Positions 54,051 to 64,000 of a DNA stretch of 64,000 nucleotides are shown piece after piece (position 1 is the first letter of the stretch; each line of letters begins with the position of its first letter). The DNA is from Haemonchus contortus. Lineage: Eukaryota > Nematoda > Chromadorea > Rhabditida > Trichostrongylidae. The notes beneath the pieces were generated by a model that ran no database searches, was not told the origin of the DNA, and saw only the letters and a program-made list of their open reading frames with translations. Where the stretch lies: NCBI GenBank assembly GCA_000469685.2, contig LS997567.1, positions 35,399,005-35,463,004 of the forward strand. The letters run 5' to 3'. The translations under genes were made by a program, and so were the position numbers.

Positions 54051-54670
54051 ACCGCCAAGACCTCGCTTGCCCTTAATGGCAGTAATTAAGCTTTTATTTA
54101 GTAGAATAGATTTGAGTTCAACTGAGTCAGGCAGTGATCTCAGCAGTCAACTAATTGATCGAAGATAAAACGCAGGCAAGCTGTTCTAGATGCCAAGCAA
54201 ACTGAGTTGGAATTAAAATCTGTTTCCCATATAGTTGATGTTAGAGCGTTCTTTCTGGGTTCGCCATCAGGTAGAGTCATGACAAAGTCAAAACTTTATC
54301 AAGCTTCAATTCGAAGTCGATTTTTTTGAAACCATACATTGACTCAGAGCCGCCTGTACGTTGGATGGGTAGCCCTGGATGTTGCTAGTAAAAAGTTTAT
54401 GATTATTCAAAAATCAAAGTTATTTCTCGGAATTTTCTACCATTTTGGAACAAATTTAAAATATCCAGACACTCAGGCAAACTTTGCTTTACTGCTAATC
54501 CTGGAAGATTTTATTCACATCTTATCTAGAACGAACAATATTCTAAACAAATCGAACAATATTTTAAACAAATCTCGAAAGTGGAACGTACCTACCATGC
54601 ACATTCATGTTCCTCTGGACAGCTTCAAAGCTCCATACTTCCTGACCTTCTTCCTAGCACGAATTTTTTC

Positions 54671-55170
54671 GGTACTATTCCACTATTACAACCCCAAAAA
54701 CTCAAAATTTTAATTTTCGATGAAACTTCGCCTGTAAAGGTAATCCGATGCCCTGATAACGAATATGACCTTCATTATTGGCGCCAAGGGTGTTTTCACC
54801 AAATTTGCTGAAAACTTTTGTACACTGGTTGTTTGAGGCCTGATAACGAATATTACACTCATTTTTGGCGCTGGCGCCATTTGGCGGCAATTGGCGCCAA
54901 TTTAGCGTCAAATTATCGCCAGTTGGCGCCAAATGGCGCCAGCGCCAAGAACGAATATCATATCCGTTATCAGGACTTCAAATAACCCCTGTACACAAGT
55001 TTTCAGCAAATTTGGTGAAAACACCCTTGGTGCCAAATTGGCGCCATATGGCGCCAGCGCCAAAAATGAAGGTCATACTCGTTATCAGGGCATCGGATTA
55101 CCCTTATAGGCGAAGTTTCATCGGAAATTAAAATTTTGACTTTTTGGGGTTGTAATAGTGGAATAGTACC
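54671..55170. mobile_element. 500-bp palindromic MITE with 8-bp target duplication
   Basis: Exactly bounded by GGTACTATTCCACTATTACA and its perfect complement (30-bp terminal repeats), flanked on both sides by ATTTTTTC. The interior is an imperfect palindrome with GCCCTGATAACGAATATGACC-type blocks and runs of TGGCGCCA. An 8-bp duplication fits hAT-type insertion. The termini lack the usual hAT start, so the superfamily is tentative. Confidence 0.8.
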
Positions 55171-55174
55171 ATTT

Positions 55175-56940
55175 TTTCCATCGAAGGTTTAGAGCCATAC
55201 TCACAAGACGCCGTTTCTTACTCCGAATGATGCGACTGTGTCTGTCTAAGCTCTGTCTTTTCCTTACATCCGGTAAATACTTTCTCGATGACGTCTCGTC
55301 TCTCCACCCTCCACTGAAAGGAGGTAAGGGTCAGGAGATGTCTCGGCCACAGCACTTAGACGGCGCCAGTCGTTTCCCGCCAGTATTATTTATCGTTTTC
55401 ATGGTGGTTTGCTAAGACTGGCAAATACGAAAACCAAGAAACACAATAATTGAAGAGGAGAGAGGTTCCCGTAGGGAGGCGCGAAAAATTCCGTTTTACA
55501 GACATCTACAAAATTTCGAAGTTAGAACTACGGTAAAGGCGGCCGTGTCAGGACCTCTCGAAGTTGGGCACCTTGGACCGTGACTTAGTTTCCAGACCAA
55601 TGGTGTTTGACCCATTTTGTTCGATATTCGTTTGCTGTGGAAAGTTGTGGCAGATTCTGTGTTCAGGTAGACAATTGACTTCGCAATTAGATAGGGGAAG
55701 ATTCAGAAGAGCTCCTAGTTTCTAAGAGTGCTGTATAGGTCTGCAATTGCCTCGAGACCGCTACAACACGACTATCATTTTGTGTGACTTTGTGTTTTTG
55801 TTGCGGGGAAATTTGGATGGCCCAACATTTTAGGTTTTAGGGTATAGGTTATGTTAACAGTACAGATGGAAATAGTTTTTTTCTGTTCAGATCTTTTGTT
55901 GATCGCAACGAAAACAGCTTTTGGCCTACCAGTTAGATTACGAAGCATATGTACCGTGCCGTTCAAATACGCGTGGCCTTGATTCGGAGAGATTTAGCCC
56001 TTCACCTATTATGGATCCTCTAACTAGCACCACCGACTGACTATGGTGGTCTCGGGCTTCGAAATTCTAGTTCAGTCCCCATCACATTCCCTCAGTGTGA
56101 GTTTTTACGGTATGACGGATCATTTGGGAACTGGAAATATATGAATATTCACTTAGAAGCCAATACGGAACTTTTCGATCGTAGACAAGAAAACAAATTG
56201 AGAGAAATAATATAAACTCAACTTATCATTAAAATCGTAGAATAAAAGAGACTCTTCCTTCAAACCCTTTAACGCTAAACATCTATGAAGTGTTCATTCA
56301 ACACAGTGAATTGCTAAGGGAGAACTTCTGTGGAGGTCTAGCCAATATCGCTCCCTTTTCCATCTCTTGCTCCAGTAGAAGTCAGCTACACGCACGGGTG
56401 TACTGTGCTTTTGTAATGGGCTGTATCAAAGAATATTTCTCAGTTCATAACCTTTCACTTTTCAGACATCGAATGCGACAGGAAGGAGTAGCAGTAATAA
56501 TTTACTTTGATTGAAGATTACCTTATAATCGTCCAGTAGTGTTGTCACAGCCACCATGATTCATTTCTGAATAGATCTCATCCTGATCTTTTGTTCACAT
56601 ATTGTCTCTACAGCACTTCAAATTCTTCTTTCGTTTTAAGTAGTCTCATGAGTTTATATTCGTTTTCATTACCTTAATATCACGAGTTCGAAGCCTGTGA
56701 TCTACTGTTGTAGTCGATTTGCGCCACTATTTTTCCTACAAATCAATGCTGATTCGCGTTTGAAGATACCGAAACCGTACAACCACCGTAATCCGAAATA
56801 GTGTACTATTAATACGATTGAGAAGCAGGCATTAGTCGTAAATTTGTCTTTGTGATCCTAGCTCTGGTGATGGGTTTACATTTATTCATGAAGTTTTTAT
56901 AGAATTTTTAACATTCGTAGTTGCGTTTTGCATATGTTGC
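55175..56940. other. Unassigned stretch
   Basis: A short open frame at 55227 (MMRLCLSKLCLFLTSG) with a GTAAGG soon after its Pro-Leu-Lys-Gly end could be a first exon, but no partner was found. Nothing else assignable. Confidence 0.3.
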
Positions 56941-56944
56941 CGAT

Positions 56945-57115
56945 AATGACTTGCGGGAGCCGGCGGTGTACAAGTCATCCCCTTTATCTTCCCAGACGAC
57001 TTTGGTAGCAATTAGTTGACACCGGGTGGATGGAAGAATTTATTAGAGCCTGGACGGACCATTCGGATCGATCCCGGACCACGAGTGGGAGATAGTGCAC
57101 CGCTGCCCAACTCCT
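56945..57115 (-). repeat. tRNA-derived SINE (minus)
   Basis: The minus strand reads AGCGGTGCACTATCTCCCAC..GGTCCGGGATCGATCCGAATGG, then CCATCCACCCGG and ACCAAAGTCGTCTGGGAAG and the GACTTGTACACCGCCGGCT tail, collinear with the SINEs at 48175 and 59205. Confidence 0.6.
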
Positions 57116-57119
57116 TTTT

Positions 57120-58680
57120 TGCGACTTAGAAGAATTGAATGAGAAAAGGTGTTATCTCGAATAGGGAGTATTGTTAAGCTGACTTGGACTCCTATCCTCC
57201 CCATGTGCTTGGCAAACTTCGTATCATACTGTTTGCTTTCATTTCCCACAGTTTCGCTCCTCAGAGGATCTGGATTACCACAGCATCTTTATAAGGGGAT
57301 GTTATCAAAGTACTGATTACCACAGATGATATGATAAAGCTACGATAAAACAATTACCCTTCGTTTCCTTCCTGTCAACCTGTCCTTATGACTAACCTTA
57401 CCAAGCTAAAATTTTTCACGACAGGTAACCTCATCTTGAGCTCACCATGCTATGAGGATTGGAAAAGGGAATGATTTCAAGTCCATCAAAAAGTAAAAAC
57501 ATGTAAAGCAGCGACGGAATAAGCATCCCAGCGTGCACCTTTTTTTTATATGGCAAAACGTTGAAAAAAGCAAGGGAAAAATGAGCGCTAAGAGACCCCA
57601 ACCCCCTACGTCAAATCTGAAATTCAATCTCTTCATCTGCTTGGCCACCCTAAAGCAGTTGCTCTTTTCGCGATTCTCTAATTCTTTTTGCGATTCTTTT
57701 TCAGCCTTACTAAAGGGTAGGTGGAGTCATAGTAAACATTTTATGGAAACGTCTTTTTATTTGGAAGGCACTCTCAAGTTCAGCCTCTAAAATATCTCTG
57801 ACGACTTATCTAAGTTGCCCACATCGACTCAGGACACCATCCAGATCAGTAGTTTTCTAGTTCTTCTCCTTTGCCCTTGCTTCTCCAGTTTAGTACATAG
57901 CAGTTTCCTTGCTCAAAATAGAGCTCCCGAAATACTTTTTGCCTAACTTGTAGGGTTTTGTTATACCCTCTGACAATCATTGAGCCCCTCTACACTTTCC
58001 ACCATGAGTTGTGAATAAGAGGCCCACAACCTGAACCCTCCTCGCAGTTCGTTCTTTAAACAGTGTTTGTTGAAAAGAGGAAAGCGGAAGATATACATAT
58101 ACCATTTAAAGACCCTTTATTGACATGAAAACGGAGCTCCCCTCTTGTATAGCACATTTTAAACACAAAACTGAACTTTGCGTTACAGTAGCAGGCGGGG
58201 CTGAGATAAAAGAGCTGAGCTGTACTGACGAGGAAATTAACCTGAATATTCCTTCAGGTTGTTTTTAAAGCAAAACTTTGATGTGCGAAGTGTTTGGCAT
58301 TGTTTATTTAAGAGCTATGCTGTTTATGTCACACTGTATTTGAGCTCAAACAAAAAATCCTTTGATGTTAAGTCAGTACGTCGCAGAAGTTGGAATTTGG
58401 AGAATGAGACAATTTAATACTATAAATTTGTACAAACAGAAGCTTTTTTCACAGCAATTTCATGTTTATCACGTCCCGGTAGTAGTGTTGATACAGCTTC
58501 TCATTCAAATAGTTCCAAAAAGTTAGGACCCAAGGTGATATACGGCTTTTTCAAGGTTTATATATTACCCTAGTATGTACGAATTAAATCGTCTAAGATA
58601 TCACAAAGATGAACGTTACTGTACCGTCACTGAAATTATAACCGTAACTTCAAAAATTAGCTCTATTGCAGTTTTTTTTT
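57120..58680. other. Unassigned stretch
   Basis: AT-rich with short open frames and no splice-consistent exon pairs. A weak positional similarity to intron sequence only; no element ends recognised. Confidence 0.3.
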
Positions 58681-58683
58681 TCA

Positions 58684-58860
58684 GGCGGATGTGGTGCAGG
58701 GGCAAGTGGCGCACTATCCCCCACGTATGGTCGTGAGTTCGAATCCGGATCGATTTCCGCCTAGGTCAACCGAGCCTTTTTCCCCTCGGAAGCCGGTCGA
58801 TTGATTTCATGCTCGTCCGGGAGGATGAAAGCTCTGGTCGACCCACTATTATACATATTG
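58684..58860 (+). repeat. tRNA-derived SINE with a well-kept tRNA head
   Basis: The head 58684-58761 starts GGCGGAT, has box A-like TGGTGCAGGGGCAAG and box B GAGTTCGAATCC, and returns to TTTCCGCC, which can pair with the start as an acceptor stem. The body GTCAACCGAGCC...GGTCGATTGATTTC...TCGTCCGGGAGGATGAAAG matches the other SINEs. Extra nucleotides after box B and the SINE body argue against a functional tRNA. Confidence 0.7.
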
Positions 58861-58941
58861 AAAGTCATTGTTTACGCCACAATCAGAACTCTACAACAAT
58901 TTTGAATGGTGGTCGAAAGCGGGGAGCATTCCAAAGAAACG

Positions 58942-59127
58942 TTATTGATCACCGCCAAAAATATTATCATTTTTACACTTACCAGTAATTTCTCCTGCAA
59001 ATAGTCCACGTATCATCCAGCCATGTTGGCAGTGAAAAACCATAAATCTTTTCCCAAGTTTTTTTCCGCAGTGAACTTTTGCAGTGAGAGAGAATGACAG
59101 TATATTTGACACAACATGAAAACACAT
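58942..59127 (-). CDS. Open segment ending in a good splice donor, unrecognised
   Basis: The minus strand is open from MCFHVVSNILSF to EITG, immediately followed by a strong GTAAGTG donor near 58982. The core HCGKKLGKRFMVFHCQHGW has four Cys/His residues that might bind metal. No downstream exon in phase was found and the upstream boundary is unclear. Confidence 0.22.
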   Translation of the reverse strand: MCFHVVSNILSFSLTAKVHCGKKLGKRFMVFHCQHGWMIRGLFAGEITGKCKNDNIFGGDQ

Positions 59128-59204
59128 CAGTAGAGTTATTCATGGGATGCTTTTTGTATAGGAATAAGGGTGAAAAAATTTTTTACGCACTATAATTACT
59201 AGCA

Positions 59205-59470
59205 GGGCGGAGGTGGTGTAGTGGCGTGTGGCACTTAATCACACACGTATGGTCACGAGTACGAATCCCGGGTCGATATCCGCTTGGGCCAACCAAGCCT
59301 TCCATCCCTCCGCGGTCGGTTAATTGGTACCGGACGCATCTATGAGGATAGAAAGTGTTGGCTTGTACAACGGCTGGCCACCTCAAGTCATTGCATTGGC
59401 CACAAACGCAATGAATACGACACTACGATTCTGAATGAAAGTCGAGTGCGGGGTGCTCATCCCTCAGACG
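59205..59470 (+). repeat. tRNA-derived SINE (plus), long copy
   Basis: Head GGCGGAGGTGGTGTAGTGGCG..CACGAGTACGAATCCCGGG (box B-like GTACGAATCCC), then GGCCAACCAAGCC, CGGTTAATTGGTACCGGACG and CTTGTACAACGGCTGGCCACC. It is the most complete body among the copies here. Confidence 0.75.
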
Positions 59471-60099
59471 GGATTGATCAGCGCCCAAAGGCTTGATCCT
59501 TCTTATTTTCATGGTCATGAGGCTTGGCCAGTGTCCAACTGGAAATAAGACTGTGTCGATTGCGCTGTACATTTATATGAGGTGGTGACTGCAGTGCAGC
59601 TTTGCAACATAAGCTTAACGCTGGCGGCGCTTTCTCCTTCGAAGCATGTTAAATGGAAAGAATTCGTTTTCGGTGGCTTTTGCTTGTTCAGTCCTCTTTT
59701 CCTGTCTCTCACTTTCCCTCTCTCGTGCTGCTTCTTTTTTTGCTCGTCTAGCGCTCTTCGGGCAACGGCATGCTTCTCTGTCGATTCTGATTACTTCACA
59801 TTGTTACGCATTAGGCAGCCATTGAAACTGATGCGAGAAAAGTCAGCAATTTACTTTCAAATGAAACATCACCTAAGCTAATGCAATAGCTCATTACGTT
59901 CATCCTCTATACCACTTTCTATTTCATCCATATACCGAGTTCCCATGTAGGGGACCTTTCTTATTGCATGATTCAATTATCCTTGTACTTTCTTCTCAAA
60001 AGCAGTAGTAATCTGGTTGTTTCTTTGCACTTCGCATAGTGTTTGTTTCTGTAATTGAATTTTTAGAAAAGAGACAGCTTCAAGAATATATGACGTAAA

Positions 60100-60235
60100 C
60101 ATTACAGATTCCAAGCCAATGGCTGTTTCTAAGTGTGTATTTATTTATTCATTTATTTCTCTGCTATCTCATAACTATGACTATCTATAAGGCGTAAGTA
60201 GTAACGATAACTTACCCGCTGATCCTGCATGAGTT
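60100..60235 (+). repeat. Dispersed repeat, copy 1
   Basis: GTTTCTAAGTG..TTTATTTATTCATTTATTTC..GCTATCTCATAACTATGAC, then TAACGATAACTTACCCGCTGAT. The same order recurs at 62032-62132. Confidence 0.65.
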
Positions 60236-60934
60236 GTGTTGTGTTGAAGACCAGATCGTCGGCTTATTTGTCTGTACTGTACTTGTAACAAATTTCATGA
60301 TGAAGTACATAACTCAAGATCGCGGTTTACACGTTTACACTCCCTCACCACATTTTATCGAGTGTGGCGATTGGTCATCATAGACGACTGGTGCACGTTT
60401 GGACAAGCTAAGCGCCTGGGATGTGGGTTCTGCGCCTTAAAACTCAAATTGTTTTACAGGGTTGTGCTCAATAAGCCGTCTTCTTGGTCCAGGACTGGTC
60501 CAATAAGTATTGAGTGGAGAAGCGATCTCGATGATATCAGTTTATCTGAAACGGCTGAGCTGTGGGCATGAACCTCTTGTCTTAAAGATCCATCTTTGTG
60601 CTCGAGATTCCTATCCCTATACTTCAGTTACATCAATTCTTTTAGTTTTTTTTTCTTTTGGAAGAGCTGTGACTAGTCATTTTAACACCAAGCTCAACTC
60701 CTCCTATCTTTTTAACATCGCTTCAAACTTGTTCGTCAGCAACAAATCGACCTATGGGCCCATTTATTTACATATCCATTGTAGCTCAGCATTCACGCAC
60801 AAAAAAGGAATAGATAGATATGAGGCCATATGCCATCTAGGCAACACTGAGCTAAAGAGTTATGCGATGAGTTACTTCAAATTCCAACTCGCCTGAAACC
60901 AGGTTACCTTGCCCCTTTCAAGAAACCGAGAGAC

Positions 60935-61160
60935 GGGCAGTAGGAACGGTTTGTGTAATCGATTTGTCGCGCACGCGGCTGTCGCGGACCACCTACCTTA
61001 TTATAACAGATCGCTTTCGATTATTACTTTCGCCATGATTCTACTGTTAGTTCTTTTAGTTCTGGATTTCATACTTGTTGCTGCATTCTGCTACATTCCT
61101 TCGCTAGCGACGTCTCTCTCGCCGCGACGCGACAGTTTTGTTCCTACTGCACCACTCCCC
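60935..61160 (+). repeat. Dispersed repeat family C, copy 3
   Basis: GAGACGGGCAGTAGGAACGG...GCGGCTGTCGCGGACCACC...TTCGCCATGATTCTACTG...GCTGCATTCTGCTACATTCC...CGCCGCGACGCGACAGTTTTG. One frame reads FAMILLLVLLVLDFILVAAF, then CYIPS..SLSPRRDSFVP. This corresponds to FGMILPLLLCSCIFYL in copy 2. Confidence 0.65.
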
Positions 61161-61169
61161 AAGAAACCG

Positions 61170-62960
61170 CATGCATGGAGTACCTCTACGGGAATTCGAT
61201 ACCCATCCATCTTAAAATATGATTAAATGGATTTCCTTATCAATCAGTATTCAATTATTCAGTCTCAAGCCCAGGAGGAGAAAAAAAGTAAAATTCAAGT
61301 CAGTAGAATGCTCAAAGTCAGGAGTGAATGCTTCGATCCGTCACATCATTTCATTTCCAAAAATGGAAATGTGAATGTAAACTTTGTTTTTTCTTATTTC
61401 TTGTTTAAGCTGCAAATCGCACACAGTTTATAAATTTACTAACTGTAACTGTGAAAATATTATGTGAAAATGTTATAGTGTCCCTCTAAATTATTGACAT
61501 ATCACCGACTTTGTTGACTACAATGTTTCCGTTGTTGAACTACAATTTCTCCTTACCAGCCCTATAAAACCTCATTGTAATGAAAATCTGCAAGTTATTG
61601 AGCTAAAATTTCCAAAATAAAATACTAGCTGCTGTGAGGTTTTGCTTTTTTGCTTGGGTGTCTGGTGGCTGTCGGTCAGAGGTGTCATTTTCGACACAAA
61701 AGAGCGTCCAAAATCGCGTAATTCGACCCGAGCCCCTCTACTCAGTGTACGGGGCGGGCCACACCTCCCACCAGTGTACAGTCGCTCCTCCTATTTGCAT
61801 CGAACTTATGAATTGAACCGATTTAAACGTGCTATAGTCCGTTACTTCTTTGTAATCGGTGAAAGATTTCCTGAGCTGTTGTCCACGTCTTCCATTGAAC
61901 TTTGACTTCTGAGATTTCTTCGTGTAAAATTGAAAGAATGGTTGAAAAGACAATCCGGATCCTGAGCAGTCCTTTGTATCCCTTTTGTTCCTTTCCTCTG
62001 GTGTCCGATGGACGAGTTGTAGTACGTAAAGTTGTTTCTAAGTGAATATTTACTTACTTATTTCTTTGCTATCTCATAACTATAACTATCTATGAGGCAC
62101 AAGTAATAACGATAACTTATCCGCTGATGGACGAGTTGTCGTACGTAAAGGGTAGAAGATCTGAAAGTCAATACTCTAAAGCAAACTCATCCTAAAACTA
62201 CCATACTACTCATACCAAAACAAGTCATGACGTTACTGCGAAATGGTTTTCTGACGTGTCATGAGGATAATCATCAGAGGTTATTTGAGCGTTTGATTCA
62301 GTTTTGATGAGACTATTGATCTGTATCGTTGACTGTACTTACCAGTTAAAAAACTCACTACCGCATTGTTTTCAACTTTGTTTTTTTAGTGTATGGTATG
62401 CCTTGTGCAGGCACATGTACATAATAGGCTTCTATAACAACTTGTGGCACGTTATTCTCCATTTGACTTTCCGTTTCTCATTACATGGTTTCATCTCGAG
62501 TATTTTACTAGCAGTTATCATCCAAAGTTGTTTTACCTTTTCCTTTCCTGTTGAAGGGCGTTTTTCAGAAGAAGGGCTCTGATTTGCCTGGACTGAGTTT
62601 CATAAGCAGGAGCTGCAAAGCTATTTCTGCCATATCGCTTTCTTCTGGAAACCCTCTAGCTGCCACTAAACTAATTAGGGATAGCTATTCAGGGGAGTAC
62701 CCGGTAGCACACATGAGGTGTTGTACTTTTCTAGATCCCATTTTTTTCAGATTTTAGGAGATGGAGGTTTTAGGTCTACGCATGAAAACCTCCTTTTTGC
62801 CACGTATTGATTGATTTGGGAGGGGTTTCCTCATGAACAGCTGTTCAGGTTATTAGGTTCGATGATTTATTTTATTAAGTTTCTATTTCTTCACTTATAA
62901 TATATATTATGTATAATACTTTCTCGATCTATTCGGGAGAATTGTACCTCGAACATTATA
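61170..62960. other. Unassigned stretch with a second dispersed-repeat copy
   Basis: Holds the second copy of the 60100-60235 repeat (62032-62132). Open frames such as 62304-62582 are hydrophobic AT-rich translations without features. No gene could be assembled. Confidence 0.3.
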
Positions 62961-62963
62961 TTA

Positions 62964-63878
62964 TTAGGTTGATGCATAATTATTGCGGATTTTTTCGCGG
63001 CTTTTTTTCTCTTGATAGAATTTGAATATTTAGCTCGGATTTTTTCTAGAAATGATCTACTTGATTTCCTCTACAAGAACATACTCAATAAACCATACGC
63101 ATATTAGCGAAATTAGGCTTAACTACTTCGAGAAAGATTGGAAGGTGGCACAGTCATTCCGCGATCTCAGTAACTTTTCGGCGATCGAACTATCAGCCAA
63201 AGCCAACCAAGAAATGGGATCTGCTCCTGAATTTGCCATATTCACCGGCAAAAACTGCTATGGATTATCTCGTCAACCGCTCATCGAAAAAAATGGCTAG
63301 AGAATAGAAGTTACTCGATTTGGATGACTTGATGGCCGATGTCAAGGCGTGGATCGCCCGTAAGGATCAAAATTTCTTTGCTTTTGGGATCCGATTGACT
63401 AATCAATGGGAAGCAATGCTTGACGTAGACGGTGAATAAGTTCCGGAGTAATTATTTGAATATGTCTTTGCTTAGTATTTCTACAGTTTCTTTGAGTAAA
63501 ATTTGCTGAAAAAAATCCGCAATTATTGGGCAGCTAATATAGAATATTGTAATATATAGAGGCAGTTAAAGTTCAGGGAAAATAGAAAATATCAAAATAA
63601 TCATGTTTTGACCTCGAAGAAGTCATGGGTACTTCCACTAGATCACCTAACGAACGATCGCTGGAAAGTTACTGAGATCGCGGAATGACTGTGCCACCTT
63701 CCAATCTTTCTCGAAGTTGTGAAGCCTAATATTGCGAATATGCGGTTAGATTTTCGACTATATTCTTGTAGAGAAAATCAAGCAGATCACTTTTACAAAA
63801 AACCCGAACTTTATATTTAAATTCTATCGAGAGAAAAAAAGCCGCGAAAAAATCCGCAATAATTATGCATCAACCTAA
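62964..63878. mobile_element. Mariner foldback composite
   Basis: Termini TTAGGTTGATGCATAATTAT and perfect complement, TA-flanked. The left part (62964 to about 63540) has the mariner N-terminal coding region (HTHISEIRLNYFEKDWKVAQ, then SFRDLSNFSAIELSAKANQ), a premature stop at 63298, and then the 3' block ending GCAATTATTGGGCAGCTAAT. The right part (about 63600-63878) repeats the 5' end in inverse orientation (GCGGAATGACTGTGCCACC). So a deleted copy and a truncated copy lie in inverse orientation and share outer ends. Same family as 25425-25886. Confidence 0.78.
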
Positions 63879-64000
63879 TATATACACCCTCATAAGTACA
63901 TATGTTGATAAAAATAAATATATTCATTAAACAGAATAGATAACCAGTAGAATCTGTTCTTCTGTTGGAAAGACAGAAAATGAATACTTTTCTTGGAAGA

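Noticed and set aside
58684..58761. Functional tRNA gene
   Set aside because: The acceptor ends can pair, but there are extra nucleotides after box B and a SINE body follows that matches four other copies.
59582..59881. 99-residue frame with a hydrophobic Phe/Ser/Cys-rich middle
   Set aside because: The hydrophobicity comes from a T/C-rich tract; no signal-peptide logic or splice context supports a gene.

Overview
The window is eukaryotic, almost certainly from a nematode, and most likely a clade V strongylid such as a hookworm. Coding DNA is split into short exons by introns with GT donors and the U-rich TTTTCAG acceptors typical of nematodes. Many introns are 57-101 nt, and the rest of the sequence is packed with RTE-type LINEs, Tc1/mariner elements, tRNA-derived SINEs and palindromic MITEs. 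The species assignment is inference; no marker gene is present.

Two well-supported genes can be assembled exon by exon with consistent splice phases. Gene 1 (+ strand, 11150-24233, 10 exons, 646 codons plus stop) ends in an ING-type PHD finger that keeps all eight zinc ligands and the Y/M/W residues that read histone H3K4me3. Its last 83-nt exon lies behind a 9.2-kb intron full of repeats. Gene 2 (- strand, 41829-28538, 8 exons, 451 codons plus stop) has a helical N-terminus, an acidic middle, a second PHD finger and a C-terminal tail with two SUMO-consensus lysines and a basic end. The genes converge (tail to tail, about 4.3 kb apart). Their PHD fingers are cut by introns at the same two places with the same phases (0 and 1), leaving a central PHD exon of exactly 97 nt in each. 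In both, the second PHD intron has grown very large (9.2 and 8.5 kb). Both are probably nuclear chromatin readers; that role is inferred from the domain.

Layout: 1-1255, RTE LINE fragment. 1275-3941, TA-inserted DNA element carrying further insertions, including an inverted pair of tRNA-like SINE heads. 4000-11100, mostly unassigned, with a possible small gene near 5.7-6.2 kb and a GC-rich palindrome cluster at 7.5-7.9 kb. 11150-24311, gene 1; its last intron holds a minisatellite-bearing element, copies of the same DNA element, a 4.3-kb inverted-repeat block and a second minisatellite array. 24497-28262, palindromes and a mariner remnant. 28538-41850, gene 2; its introns hold a three-level nest of Tc1/mariner elements, a LINE fragment, a third minisatellite array, a TTAA-flanked MITE and a TA-flanked mariner derivative. 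43169-45990, nearly full-length but broken RTE element. 46-64 kb, SINEs, Tc1/mariner remnants, MITEs and hairpins, with no gene that can be assembled confidently.

All transposase and reverse-transcriptase genes seen are interrupted by stops or frameshifts. No rRNA gene, functional tRNA gene, CRISPR array or prokaryote-style operon was found.
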